Origin: Arthrobacter sp. ISL-28 | GTDB lineage: Bacteria > Actinomycetota > Actinomycetes > Actinomycetales > Micrococcaceae | Direction of reading: 5' to 3' | Assembly (NCBI RefSeq): GCF_018613875.1 | Contig: NZ_JAGGPJ010000035.1 | Coordinates: forward strand, 1 to 33,187 | Length of the DNA: 33,187 nucleotides | Part shown: positions 1-8,717 of the stretch, in pieces | How the letters are laid out: every line of letters starts with the position of its first letter | Position numbering within the stretch: position 1 is the stretch's first letter | The notes under the pieces: model-generated | Database searches by the model: none | The model's input: only the letters and a program-made list of their open reading frames with translations | Told to the model about the DNA's origin: nothing | Made by a program: the position numbers and the translations under genes

Positions 1-1472
1 AGAAACTCACCCTGGACGACCTGAAGAAGTTCCGCGACCACCTGCGGATCCCTGTCACGGACGAGCAGCTCGAAAAGGACCCGTACCAGCCGCCGTACTT
101 CCACCCGGGCACGGATGCGCCGGAAATCAAGTACATGATGGAACGCCGTGCCGCCTTGGGCGGCGCCGTCCCGGAGCGGCGCTCCAAGCACTCCGACATC
201 TCGCTGCCGGACGCGAAGACTTACGAGGTCGCCAAGCGCGGCTCCGGCAAGCAGCAGGCCGCCACCACCATGGCGTTCGTCCGGCTGCTCAAGGACCTGA
301 TGCGGGACAAGAACTTCGGCAAGCACATCGCGCCGATCATCCCGGATGAGGCGCGCACCTTCGGCATGGACGCGTTCTTCCCCACGGCCAAGATCTACAA
401 CCCCAAGGGCCAGAACTACCTGTCCGTGGACCGCGACCTCGTGCTGGCCTACAAGGAATCCGCACAGGGCCAGCTGATCCACCCCGGCATCAACGAAGCC
501 GGCGCCGTGGCAGCCTTCACCGCCGCCGGCACCGCCTACGCCACCCACGGCGTGCCGCTGGTCCCGGTCTACGTGTTCTACTCCATGTTCGGCTTCCAGC
601 GCACCGGCGACGCCTTCTGGGCCGCCGCAGACCAGATGACCCGCGGCTTCATCATCGGCGCCACCGCCGGCCGGACCACCCTCACCGGCGAAGGCCTGCA
701 GCACGCCGACGGCCACTCCCCGCTGCTCGCCTCCACCAACCCCGCGGTAGTCACCTACGACCCCGCCTACGGGTACGAGATGGGCCACATCGTCCGCGAC
801 GGCATCGAGCGCATGTACGGCCCGGACTCCACGGACCGGAACCTGATGTACTACATCACGGTCTACAACGAGCCCATCACTCAGCCGGCCGAGCCGGAAG
901 AGCTGGATGTTGAAGGCGTCATCAAGGGCATCTACCTGCTGGCACCGGCCAGGATCGACGGCCCGCGCACGCAGATCCTTGCCTCCGGCGTGTCCGTCCC
1001 CTGGGCGATCGAGGCCCAGCGGATCCTTGCCGAGGACTGGGGCGTCTCCGCGGATGTCTGGTCCGTGACCTCCTGGAACGAACTGCGCCGCGACGGCATG
1101 GCAGCCGAGGAAGAGGCGTTCCTGAACCCCGGACAGCCCGCACGGGTGCCGTTCGTGACCCAGCAGCTGGCGGGCGCGACCGGCCCGGTGGTGGCGGTCT
1201 CGGACTACATGAAGGCCGTTCCGGACCAGATCCGCCAGTTCCTGCCGAACGAGTTCGCCTCGCTCGGTGCCGACGGCTTCGGCTTCTCCGACACCCGCGC
1301 CGCCGCCCGCCGCTTCTTCAAGAACGACACCCACTCGATCGTGGTCCGTTCGCTGGAGATGCTGGCCCGCCGCGGCGAGGTTGACTCCCAGGCGCCTGCG
1401 CAGGCGATCGAGAAGTACCGCCTGCACAACGTCAACGCCGGCACCACCGGCAACGCGGGCGGCGAGTCCTGA
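1..1472 (+). CDS. aceE: Pyruvate dehydrogenase E1 component, homodimeric type (3' part)
   Basis: This is the C-terminal 489 residues of the homodimeric E1 subunit that decarboxylates pyruvate with thiamine diphosphate and passes the acetyl group to E2. The reading frame is open from base 3, so the gene starts before the window; the full protein is usually about 900 residues. Visible family features are the transketolase-like pyrimidine-binding region (around IHPGINEAGAVAAFTAAGTAYATHGVPLVPVYVFYSM is split across residues 114-148, with the conserved HPGINE and FYSMFGFQR blocks), GLQHADGHSPL, and the C-terminal domain with VPFVTQQLAG and GFGFSDTR. A strong hairpin follows the stop, so it probably ends its own transcript before the fatty acid cluster. 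Its position upstream of the fatty acid genes is usual in Micrococcaceae. Identification is confident. Confidence 0.96.
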   Translation, partial: KLTLDDLKKFRDHLRIPVTDEQLEKDPYQPPYFHPGTDAPEIKYMMERRAALGGAVPERRSKHSDISLPDAKTYEVAKRGSGKQQAATTMAFVRLLKDLMRDKNFGKHIAPIIPDEARTFGMDAFFPTAKIYNPKGQNYLSVDRDLVLAYKESAQGQLIHPGINEAGAVAAFTAAGTAYATHGVPLVPVYVFYSMFGFQRTGDAFWAAADQMTRGFIIGATAGRTTLTGEGLQHADGHSPLLASTNPAVVTYDPAYGYEMGHIVRDGIERMYGPDSTDRNLMYYITVYNEPITQPAEPEELDVEGVIKGIYLLAPARIDGPRTQILASGVSVPWAIEAQRILAEDWGVSADVWSVTSWNELRRDGMAAEEEAFLNPGQPARVPFVTQQLAGATGPVVAVSDYMKAVPDQIRQFLPNEFASLGADGFGFSDTRAAARRFFKNDTHSIVVRSLEMLARRGEVDSQAPAQAIEKYRLHNVNAGTTGNAGGES

Positions 1473-1540
1473 CAGCGCTGGTTGAGTCCATCGAAAGCGG
1501 ATAGGCCCAACCAGCGGAGACTTCCCGTTCTGCAGACAAA

Positions 1541-1578
1541 CGACGGCGACCCCCACCAAAAGGTGGGGGTCGCCGTCG
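1541..1578 (+). terminator. Rho-independent-type terminator after aceE
   Basis: The two 17-bp arms (1541-1557 and 1562-1578) are perfectly complementary around an AAAA loop. The sequence after the stem is only moderately T-rich (TCC..TCCTTTT at 1581-1594). It separates aceE from the following regulator gene. Confidence 0.85.
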
Positions 1579-1676
1579 TCGTCCGGGTCCTTTTGCAGTG
1601 CTGTGACGCACAGCAACTGCAGTTGTAGCCTTCGCACAAAATGGAGCTTGCAGGTCAGGCACCGTATGCTCAATGC

Positions 1677-2921
1677 ATGCCCCAGCCAACCCCCGCCCCC
1701 GCAAAGCGTAAACCGGCGTCGCACAGCATGACGCCGGAAAAGACGGAGACCCTGAAGAAGCTCAGGGCCAGTGTTGGTCAGCTGTCCACCACCACCATGC
1801 GCCAGCTCGAAAAATCGTTGCCGTGGTACAGCCGGCTCAGCTCCGATGAACGCTCCGCACTGGGGCTCGTGGCCCAAAACGGCATCGCGGCGTTCGTCAC
1901 CTGGTACGAGAGGCCTAGCTCCCCCTCCTGGATCCTCACAGACGTTTTCGGCACCGCGCCCACGGAACTCACGCGCTCCATCAGCCTCCAGAAGGCGCTC
2001 CAGCTGATCCGGATCGTGGTGGAAGTGGTCGAAGATCAGGTTCCGGTCATAGCACCCGAGGCCGACCAGCCGTCATTGCGCGAGGCCGTCCTGCGATACT
2101 CCCGCGAGGTGGCTTTTGCCGCCGCGGACGTCTATGCGCGGGCGGCCGAATCCCGGGGTTCCTGGGACACCCGGCTGGAGGCCCTGATCGTGGACGCCAT
2201 CCTGCGCGGTGAAAACACGGACGCACTGCGGTCCCGAATCGCCGCCCTCGGCTGGAAGGCCCAGGAACGGTTCACCGTGATGGTGGGGAACTCGCCGTCG
2301 GAACCCAGCGCCAGCTATGTGAGCGAACTGCGCCGCATGGCCGGCCGGTACGCGGAGGACGCCCTGGTGGGGATCCAAGGCGACCGCCTCATCCTGATCC
2401 TTGGCGGCGTCCATGACCGCGAAACGGCCTATCTGAAGCTGAGTGAGATGTTCGCGCCCGGGCCGGTGGTGTACGGCGCGGAGGCGAGTTCCCTGCTCGA
2501 AGCGAGCGGATCGGCCCAATCGGCGTTCGCCGGGCTCACGGCCGCGCGGGCGTGGCCGTCCGCGCCGCGCCCGGTGGCCGCCGACGACCTGCTTCCTGAG
2601 CGCGTCATCTCCGGGGACGATGCCGCCCGCCGGTCGCTCGTGAAGAACATCTACCGTCCCCTCCTGGCCGCATCGAACGGGCTCGTGGAAACCCTGGGCA
2701 CCTACCTGGAACTAGGGCATTCGCTGGAGGCAACCGCCCGCGAACTCTTTGTCCACGCCAACACGGTCCGTTACCGGCTCAAGCGGGTTTGTGACGTGAC
2801 GGGCTGGGATCCGCTGCTCCCCCGCGAGGCCTTCGTGCTTCAGGCTGCCCTCGTCGTGGGGCGGCTTTCAGCCCCGCCAAAGGCCCCCGTGGAGCGCCAG
2901 CCGGCGCGGAATCAGAACTGA
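1677..2921 (+). CDS. PucR/CdaR-type transcriptional regulator, FasR-like
   Basis: A DNA-binding regulator of 414 residues that very likely controls the fatty acid synthase genes directly downstream. The C-terminus carries the PucR-type helix-turn-helix (around LGHSLEATARELFVHANTVRYRLKRV), in which the block ELFVHANTVRYRLKR is diagnostic; the middle matches the GGDEF-like module of CdaR/PucR proteins, and the N-terminus is helical. In Streptomyces a regulator in the same position (FasR) activates fabD-fabH-acpP-fabF, which is the basis of the role given here. An in-frame ATG exists at 1641, but ATG 1677 lies 7 nt after a TATGCT hexamer (1665-1670), and neither has a good ribosome binding site. 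A leaderless transcript from 1677 is therefore a reasonable reading; the start is uncertain. The FasR label is inferred from context. Confidence 0.85.
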   Translation: MPQPTPAPAKRKPASHSMTPEKTETLKKLRASVGQLSTTTMRQLEKSLPWYSRLSSDERSALGLVAQNGIAAFVTWYERPSSPSWILTDVFGTAPTELTRSISLQKALQLIRIVVEVVEDQVPVIAPEADQPSLREAVLRYSREVAFAAADVYARAAESRGSWDTRLEALIVDAILRGENTDALRSRIAALGWKAQERFTVMVGNSPSEPSASYVSELRRMAGRYAEDALVGIQGDRLILILGGVHDRETAYLKLSEMFAPGPVVYGAEASSLLEASGSAQSAFAGLTAARAWPSAPRPVAADDLLPERVISGDDAARRSLVKNIYRPLLAASNGLVETLGTYLELGHSLEATARELFVHANTVRYRLKRVCDVTGWDPLLPREAFVLQAALVVGRLSAPPKAPVERQPARNQN

Positions 2922-2925
2922 ACCG

Positions 2926-2942
2926 TTGTAGACTTCCTACAA
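2926..2942. promoter_or_regulatory. Perfect inverted repeat, candidate FasR operator
   Basis: TTGTAG-ACTTC-CTACAA is a perfect 6+5+6 inverted repeat in the 88-bp gap between the PucR-type regulator and fabD. Its position suits an operator for the adjacent regulator. No binding data are visible and I cannot tell which protein binds it. Confidence 0.45.
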
Positions 2943-3009
2943 ACTGACCCCGTGAGCTTGGTGTACGGAAACACCCTTGAATCACACGGTACTTTGGAAA
3001 GCTGGTTAC

Positions 3010-3939
3010 GTGCTTGCAATCGTCTGCCCTGGACAGGGCTCACAGACCCCCGGTTTCTTGGCCCCTTGGCTGGAGCTGCCTTCCGTAGCAGGCCATCTGG
3101 CCTCCCTCAGCGAAATCGCAGGCATCGACCTCACTGCGCACGGGACAACCTCCAATGAGGAAACCATCAAGGACACTGCGGTCGCGCAGCCCCTGATTGT
3201 CGCCGCCGGACTCATGGCCGCCAAGGCCCTGTTCGACGTCGAGCTCAGCACCCTCCCGGTCATTCTCGCCGGACACTCGGTGGGTGAGATCACGGCCTCG
3301 GCCCTGGCCGGCGTGCTCACCGAAAAAGAAGCCATGACCTTTGTCCGTGAACGCGCCAACAGCATGGCGGCGGCCGCCGCCGTCACCCCCACGGGCATGA
3401 GCGCCGTGGTGGGCGGGGACCCGGCCGAGGTCCTGGCCGCTATCGAGGCGACTGGCGCCACGCCTGCCAACGTGAACGGCGCCGGGCAGACTGTCGCCGC
3501 CGGAACCTTTGAACAGCTCAAGGCCCTCGCGGAGAACCCCCCGGCCAAGGCCCGCGTCATTCCGCTCAAGGTGGCCGGCGCGTTCCACACATCGCACATG
3601 GCACCGGCGGTGAGCGCCCTCGAGGCGCTTCGTCCGGAGCTCCAGCCGCAGGCACCCTCAGTGCCGCTGCTGTCCAACTTCGACGGCCAGGAAGTCGCGG
3701 AAGGCGCCGCCGCCGTCGACAGCCTGATTGCCCAGGTCTCCCGCCCGGTCCGCTGGGACCTCTGCATGGAATCCCTCGTGCAGCGCGGCGTCACCGGCCT
3801 CATTGAACTGGCACCCGCCGGCACGCTGGCCGGGCTCGCGAAGCGCGGCATGCCCGGCGTCAAGACCGTGGCCGTGAAAACCCCTGATGACCTGTCCGCA
3901 GCCCTTGCACTATTCGCAGAACTGGAGGGACAGGCATGA
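3010..3939 (+). CDS. fabD: Malonyl-CoA:acyl carrier protein transacylase
   Basis: Moves malonyl groups from CoA to acyl carrier protein to supply extender units for type II fatty acid synthesis in the cytoplasm. The protein is 309 residues, the normal size. PGQGSQ lies near the N-terminus (residues 7-12), the nucleophile elbow GHSVG holds the catalytic Ser90, and the partner histidine is His193 in GAFHTSHM. I chose GTG 3010 because GGAAAG sits 7 nt upstream and it gives the standard MLAIVCPGQGSQ start; an upstream ATG at 2977 would add residues unlike the family. The stop overlaps the fabH start (ATGA), which indicates translational coupling. Confidence 0.97.
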   Translation: MLAIVCPGQGSQTPGFLAPWLELPSVAGHLASLSEIAGIDLTAHGTTSNEETIKDTAVAQPLIVAAGLMAAKALFDVELSTLPVILAGHSVGEITASALAGVLTEKEAMTFVRERANSMAAAAAVTPTGMSAVVGGDPAEVLAAIEATGATPANVNGAGQTVAAGTFEQLKALAENPPAKARVIPLKVAGAFHTSHMAPAVSALEALRPELQPQAPSVPLLSNFDGQEVAEGAAAVDSLIAQVSRPVRWDLCMESLVQRGVTGLIELAPAGTLAGLAKRGMPGVKTVAVKTPDDLSAALALFAELEGQA

Positions 3940-5024
3940 GCGTTCCCACACTGAAGCAGGCACCTGTCAACGAGCACACGCGCATCCTTGGTATCGGCGC
4001 CTACCGCCCCGATGTGATCGTGACCAACGAGGACGTCTGCCAGTGGATCGACTCCTCGGACGAATGGATCCGCCAGCGCACTGGCATTGTCACGCGCCAC
4101 CGGGCCTCCGCCGACGTCAGCGTGATCGACATGGCGGAAGGCGCGGCCCGCGAGGCCCTGGCCAAGGCCGGCATCGAAGCCTCCGAGCTCGGCGCTGTCA
4201 TCGTTTCCACCGTGACGCACCCCTACGCCACCCCGTCAGCGGCCGCGAGCCTCGCTGACCGGCTGGGAGCAACCCCGGCCCCGGCCTTCGACATCTCCGC
4301 AGCCTGCGCCGGCTACTGCTACGGCATCGCCCAGGGCGACTCGCTGGTCCGCTCCGGCGCTGCCAAGTACGTCCTGGTGGTGGGTGCCGAGAAGCTCTCC
4401 GACGTCATCGACAACACCGAGCGCACCATCTCCTTCCTGCTGGGTGACGGCGCCGGCGCCGTGGTGATCGGCCCGTCCGAGACGCCGGGAATCGGCCCGT
4501 CCGTCTGGGGTTCGGACGGCAGCAAGTGGGACGCGATCGGCATGACGCACTCACTGCTTGATGTGCGGGAGTACTCCGCCACGCAGTCCGCATTGCACGC
4601 ACATTCCGGGGCACGGCAGGCCAGCGCCCTCAGCTCTGAGGAAGCGGCCGTCACGGACGCCGCCATCTGGCCCACCCTGCGCCAAGACGGCCAGACGGTG
4701 TTCCGCTGGGCCGTCTGGGAAATGGCAAAGGTGGCGCAGCAGGCCCTGGACGCCGCCGGTGTCAAAGCCGAGGACCTCGTCGCGTTTGTGCCGCATCAGG
4801 CCAACATGCGCATCATCGACGAGATGGTGAAGAAGCTCCAGCTGCCCGAAACCGTGACGGTCGCCCGGGACATCGCCGACGCCGGCAACACCTCAGCCGC
4901 GTCCATCCCGCTGGCCACGCACCGGCTGCTGCAGGAACACCCCGAACTCAGCGGCGGTCTCGCGCTGCAGATCGGCTTCGGAGCCGGCTTGGTCTTCGGT
5001 GCCCAGGTCGTCGTCCTTCCCTAG
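3936..5024 (+). CDS. fabH: Beta-ketoacyl-ACP synthase III
   Basis: Condenses an acyl-CoA primer with malonyl-ACP and so starts each fatty acid chain; in Actinobacteria the primers are mostly branched. All three catalytic residues are present: Cys124 in ISAACAGY, His287 in PHQANMRI and Asn318 in AGNTSAAS. The length of 362 residues is slightly above the usual 320-340 because of a short N-terminal extension (MSVPTLKQAPVNEHT) before the conserved RILGIGAYRP. It overlaps fabD by 4 nt and is followed by acpP after 80 bp. Confidence 0.97.
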   Translation: MSVPTLKQAPVNEHTRILGIGAYRPDVIVTNEDVCQWIDSSDEWIRQRTGIVTRHRASADVSVIDMAEGAAREALAKAGIEASELGAVIVSTVTHPYATPSAAASLADRLGATPAPAFDISAACAGYCYGIAQGDSLVRSGAAKYVLVVGAEKLSDVIDNTERTISFLLGDGAGAVVIGPSETPGIGPSVWGSDGSKWDAIGMTHSLLDVREYSATQSALHAHSGARQASALSSEEAAVTDAAIWPTLRQDGQTVFRWAVWEMAKVAQQALDAAGVKAEDLVAFVPHQANMRIIDEMVKKLQLPETVTVARDIADAGNTSAASIPLATHRLLQEHPELSGGLALQIGFGAGLVFGAQVVVLP

Positions 5025-5104
5025 GAATCCCCCATCAAACCGCAACCGCGGTTTGCCCCGTTTCCGGCAGCCCCTGCCGGCAATAACAAGAAAAGGAGCC
5101 ATCA

Positions 5105-5350
5105 ATGGCTAGCAACGAAGAGATCCTGGCCGGACTGGCTGAAATCGTCAACGAAGAGACCGGTCTGGCCACCGAAGCAGTGGAGCTGGACAAGTCCTTC
5201 ACCGAGGACCTGGACATCGACTCCATCTCCATGATGACCATCGTGGTCAATGCTGAAGAGAAGTTCGGCGTGCGCATCCCGGACGAAGAGGTCAAGAACC
5301 TCAAGACCGTTGGTGACGCTGTCAGCTTCATCTCCAACGCACAGGCCTAA
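5105..5350 (+). CDS. acpP: Acyl carrier protein
   Basis: The 81-residue carrier on which fatty acid intermediates are tethered through 4'-phosphopantetheine. The attachment site is Ser40 in DLDIDSIS; most ACPs have DSLD or DSLS here, so DSIS is a mild variant. The protein is acidic, as expected. AGGAG at 5094-5098 lies 6 nt before the ATG. It sits between fabH and fabF in the fatty acid cluster and is followed by a strong hairpin, so its transcript level may differ from the neighbours'. Confidence 0.96.
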   Translation: MASNEEILAGLAEIVNEETGLATEAVELDKSFTEDLDIDSISMMTIVVNAEEKFGVRIPDEEVKNLKTVGDAVSFISNAQA

Positions 5351-5380
5351 GCAGGCTTCCAGCCGCATCCCGGCTGAACT

Positions 5381-5426
5381 CGGCTGGCCGGCCCGCAAAA
5401 AAAACAAGTTTCGGGCCGGCCAGCCG
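5381..5426. terminator. Perfect 15-bp hairpin between acpP and fabF
   Basis: Arms 5381-5395 and 5412-5426 pair perfectly around an A-rich 16-nt loop. No T-run follows on the plus strand, so it may be a partial terminator or a 3' stabiliser for the acpP transcript rather than a full stop. Confidence 0.6.
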
Positions 5427-5532
5427 ATGCACCACCCCCAAATTTTCTCGCAGACCCCTCCGCACGCCCCCGACTCAGGCCTCCGGCCCTGCAGCACAGG
5501 ACTCGGCACGCGCACCGACAGAGAGTGATCCC

Positions 5533-6768
5533 ATGACACGCAAAGTAGTCATTACCGGTCTGGGTGCCACCACGCCCATCGGCGGCGATGTACCCACTAT
5601 GTGGACGAACGCGCTGAAGGGGGTCTCGGGCGCCAAGACGCTCGAAGACGACTGGGTAGCCAAGTACGAACTGCCCGTCCACTTCGCCGCCCGGTGCTCC
5701 ACGCCCGCCCTTGAGGTTCTGAGCCGCGTCGAGGCCAAGCGCATGGACCCCTCAACGCAGTTCGGCGTTATCGCTGCCCGCGAGGCGTGGGCTGATTCCG
5801 GCATCACCGACGTCGATCACGACCGCCTGGCCGTGGCCTTCGCGACCGGCATCGGCGGCGTGTGGACCCTGCTCGACGCGTGGGACACGCTGAAGGAGAA
5901 GGGCCCCCGCCGGGTCCTCCCGATGACCGTTCCCATGCTTATGCCCAACGGTGTGGCCGCCGCGGTGAGCCTTGACCTGGGCGCCCGCGCCGGTGCGCAC
6001 ACCCCCGTTTCCGCCTGCGCCTCCGGCACCGAGGCCCTGCACCTGGGCCTGGACCTGATCCGCTCGGGGAAGGCCGACGTGGTGATGTGCGGCGGCGCCG
6101 AGGCCGCCATCCACCCCATGCCCCTGGCCGCGTTCTCTTCGATGCAGGCACTCTCGCGCCGCAACGATGACCCCGAGGGCGCCTCCCGCCCGTACGACAT
6201 GGGCCGCGACGGCTTTGTCATGGGTGAAGGAGCCGGCGCCCTCGTGCTTGAAGCCGAGGAGCACGCCCTGGCCCGCGGAGCACGGATCTACGGCGAACTG
6301 GCCGGCACGTCGGTGACGTCCGACTCCTACCACATCACGGCCCCGGACCCCGAAGGCCTCGGAGCCACGCGTGCCCTCAAGGCGGCCATGTTCGACGGCC
6401 GGATCCAGGCTGAGGACGTTGTCCACGTCAACGCCCACGCCACCTCCACTCCCGTCGGCGACAAGCCCGAGTACACCGCGCTGCGTGCCGCCCTGGGCAC
6501 GCACGTGGACAATGTGGCGGTATCCGCGACCAAGTCACAGATGGGCCACCTGCTGGGCGCCTCCGGCGCAGTTGAAGCCGTTCTCACGGTACTGGCCGTG
6601 TACGAGCGCAAGGCGCCCCTCACGATCAACCTGGAGAACCAGGATCCGGAGATCCCGCTCGACGTCGTCACCTCCTCCCGCGAACTTCCCGCCGGGGACA
6701 TCGTGGCGCTGAGCAACTCGTTCGGCTTTGGCGGCCACAACGCCGTCATCGCCGTCCGCAGCATCTGA
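5533..6768 (+). CDS. fabF: Beta-ketoacyl-ACP synthase II
   Basis: Elongating condensing enzyme of type II fatty acid synthesis, 411 residues, the standard length. The Cys-His-His triad is complete: Cys162 in SACASGTEAL, His302 in NAHATSTP and His339 in QMGHLLGASG. The C-terminal NSFGFGGHN block is also present. It lies 182 bp after acpP, with a hairpin in the gap, and is closed by a bidirectional terminator. A weak purine-rich stretch (GAGAGTGA) lies before ATG 5533. Confidence 0.97.
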   Translation: MTRKVVITGLGATTPIGGDVPTMWTNALKGVSGAKTLEDDWVAKYELPVHFAARCSTPALEVLSRVEAKRMDPSTQFGVIAAREAWADSGITDVDHDRLAVAFATGIGGVWTLLDAWDTLKEKGPRRVLPMTVPMLMPNGVAAAVSLDLGARAGAHTPVSACASGTEALHLGLDLIRSGKADVVMCGGAEAAIHPMPLAAFSSMQALSRRNDDPEGASRPYDMGRDGFVMGEGAGALVLEAEEHALARGARIYGELAGTSVTSDSYHITAPDPEGLGATRALKAAMFDGRIQAEDVVHVNAHATSTPVGDKPEYTALRAALGTHVDNVAVSATKSQMGHLLGASGAVEAVLTVLAVYERKAPLTINLENQDPEIPLDVVTSSRELPAGDIVALSNSFGFGGHNAVIAVRSI

Positions 6769-6783
6769 CTGTCCAATGATTAG

Positions 6784-6819
6784 CGAAGAAGCCCCCGCCG
6801 GTTGGCGGGGGCTTCTTCG
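6784..6819. terminator. Bidirectional terminator between fabF and DUF3145
   Basis: A perfect 16-bp stem (6784-6799 with 6804-6819) around a GGTT loop lies between the convergent ends of fabF (plus) and the DUF3145 gene (minus). The outer arm GAAGAAG/CTTCTTC supplies a T-rich tail in both directions. Confidence 0.88.
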
Positions 6820-6838
6820 TGCTATGGGGAGTGGCGGG

Positions 6839-7342
6839 TCAGCCGACCTGATGCAGCCAGCGGACGGGTGCGCCCTCGGCGGCGTGGCGGAAGGGTTCCA
6901 GTTCCTCGTCCCAGGCCTCGCCGAGAGCAAGGGACAGCTCGTGATAGACCGCCGACGGGTCGCCCGCACCCGACTCGTAGGCGTAACGGATGCGGTCCTC
7001 GGACACCATGATGTTGCCGTGGACATCCGTCACGGCATGGAAGATTCCCAGCTCGGGCGTGTGGGACCAGCGGCCGCCGTCCACGCCCTGGCTCGGTTCC
7101 TCCGTCACCTCGAAGCGCAGGTGCGCCCAGCCCCGAAGAGCAGACGCCAGTTGCGCACCTGTGCCCTGCACGCCGGTCCAGGACAGCTCCGAGCGGAACA
7201 TTCCTGGCGCGGCAGGCTGAGGGGTCCACTCAAGATCTGTCCGCTTGTCCACGACAGATCCGATGGCCCACTCAACGTGAGGGCACAGTGCAGTAGGGGC
7301 CGAGTGAATAAACAGCACACCGCGGGTCATTACAACAGACAT
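6839..7342 (-). CDS. DUF3145 family protein
   Basis: A 167-residue cytoplasmic protein of unknown function, restricted to Actinobacteria and commonly next to the fatty acid genes. Recognisable blocks are TRGVLFIHSAPTALCPHVEW near the start and HTPELGIFHA..GNIMVSEDRIRYAYE in the second half. ATG 7342 has GGAGG 6 nt upstream, so I prefer it to the longer frame beginning at 7387. It is convergent with fabF across a shared terminator. No function is claimed. Confidence 0.88.
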   Translation of the reverse strand: MSVVMTRGVLFIHSAPTALCPHVEWAIGSVVDKRTDLEWTPQPAAPGMFRSELSWTGVQGTGAQLASALRGWAHLRFEVTEEPSQGVDGGRWSHTPELGIFHAVTDVHGNIMVSEDRIRYAYESGAGDPSAVYHELSLALGEAWDEELEPFRHAAEGAPVRWLHQVG

Positions 7343-7636
7343 TCCATCCTCCATAGCTGTAGGTACGTCTTCCCCAACGACCTGCAATGGATGGAAACCT
7401 GGTGCTCCGGACGCCGCGTGGTGCCGGTGATTCCTGCCAATCTATGAAACTGTTGCCGGGCTTGCAAGCGAGCCAGAAGCCAAGGGCTTAAAGCACGACT
7501 TGAAAGTTGCCGGACATGGCTCTTATTGTGCCGTACCCCGTCTAATTACGCCAGTGCAATTCGGCGCGCCGCCGGGCGTAGCGTCGGGTGTGCTGCGGGG
7601 AGGGCGTTGACGCCCGGACAGGCGTGAAGTGCGAAC

Positions 7637-8563
7637 CTACGCCCGGGGGTGGGCCTGCCGGTAGCTTTTGCGGAGACGGTCGACGGAGACATGGGTGTAG
7701 ATCTGCGTGGTAGCCAGGCTGTTGTGGCCCAGGATTTCCTGTACCGCCCGGAGATCGGCCCCGCCATCGAGAAGATGAGTGGCAGCGGAGTGGCGCAGCG
7801 CATGGGGACCGGTGGCGGCGGTGTCCCCCAAGGCCTCGAAGAGGCCCTTGACCACGCTCCGCACCTGGCGCTGGTCGACGCGGGCACCGCGCGCCCCCAG
7901 GAACAGTGCAGGCCCGCTGGCAGCACCTACCAGCTGGCCCCGCCCGCGGCGCAGCCAGTCGTCGACGGCGAGCGCTGCCGGGAGACCGTACGGCACGGTG
8001 CGTTCCTTGTTGCCCTTGCCGAGCACCCGCAGGGTCCTGCGGTCCGGATCGAGGTCATCGACGTCCAGCCCTGCGAGTTCGCCGACGCGGACGCCGGTGG
8101 CATAGAGCAGCTCAACCATGGCGCGGTTCCGAAGCGCCATCGGGGATCCGTCCTGTGCTGCCTCGTTCAGTTCGGTGAGCAGCCGGACGAGCTGCTGCTG
8201 CTGGAGCACCCCCGGCAGGGAGTCCTCCTTCTTCGGAGCCTTCAGCCGCAGCGCAGGATCAGCGTCAACGAGATCCTCCCGGAGCGCCCAGGCGGTGAAG
8301 GTCCGTGCTGTGGCGGACCGGCGGGCCAGAGTGGAGCGGGAAATCCCGGCTTCGCTCTGGGCGCCAAGCCAGCGCCTGAGGGTTCCAAGCTCAATTTCTC
8401 CGAGCTCGCGGATGCCCTCTTCGGCCGCGTTTTCCAGCAGACTTCGGACGTCCGAGAGGTATGCCCGCACGGTGTGCGCTGAACGGGCCCGCTCTCCCGT
8501 CAGGTACCGCTCAAAGCCGCTGATGGAGTGGGCGAGCGCCGGCGGCAGTTCCTTGTTCTCCAC
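7637..8563 (-). CDS. xerC: Tyrosine recombinase XerC
   Basis: Site-specific recombinase that with XerD resolves chromosome dimers at dif. It has 308 residues with an N-terminal SAM-like DNA-binding domain (about 1-105) and a catalytic domain. Catalytic residues are visible: Arg159 (ATGVRVGEL), Lys183 (VLGKGNKER), His254 and Arg257 (HALRH), His280 (LGHNSL) and the nucleophile Tyr289 (QIYTHV). The start is GTG 8563; no in-frame alternative lies close upstream. It belongs to the housekeeping comM-dprA-xerC cluster and is not the integrase of the element next door, which carries its own serine recombinase. The 294 bp beyond its stop (7343-7636) hold no gene, only a short GGGCG-TTGA-CGCCC hairpin at 7602-7615. 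Confidence 0.93.
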   Translation of the reverse strand: MENKELPPALAHSISGFERYLTGERARSAHTVRAYLSDVRSLLENAAEEGIRELGEIELGTLRRWLGAQSEAGISRSTLARRSATARTFTAWALREDLVDADPALRLKAPKKEDSLPGVLQQQQLVRLLTELNEAAQDGSPMALRNRAMVELLYATGVRVGELAGLDVDDLDPDRRTLRVLGKGNKERTVPYGLPAALAVDDWLRRGRGQLVGAASGPALFLGARGARVDQRQVRSVVKGLFEALGDTAATGPHALRHSAATHLLDGGADLRAVQEILGHNSLATTQIYTHVSVDRLRKSYRQAHPRA

Positions 8564-8717
8564 CCCCTCACTGTCGCAGTATTTAGTGGACGATCAAGGA
8601 TCCCGCCCGGCGAGCCGCGCGGGATGCCGCCTGCGTCCCACCGCGGGTCTCTGACCGTTGCCCGCCGGCGCACCCGGGTCGCGCTGCCGGCTGGTTGCTG
8701 GCGGAGCCGTGTGCCCT

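Noticed and set aside
7637..8563. xerC as the integrase of the adjacent element
   Set aside because: It is the housekeeping recombinase of the comM-dprA-xerC cluster and lies outside the att sites; the element has its own serine recombinase.
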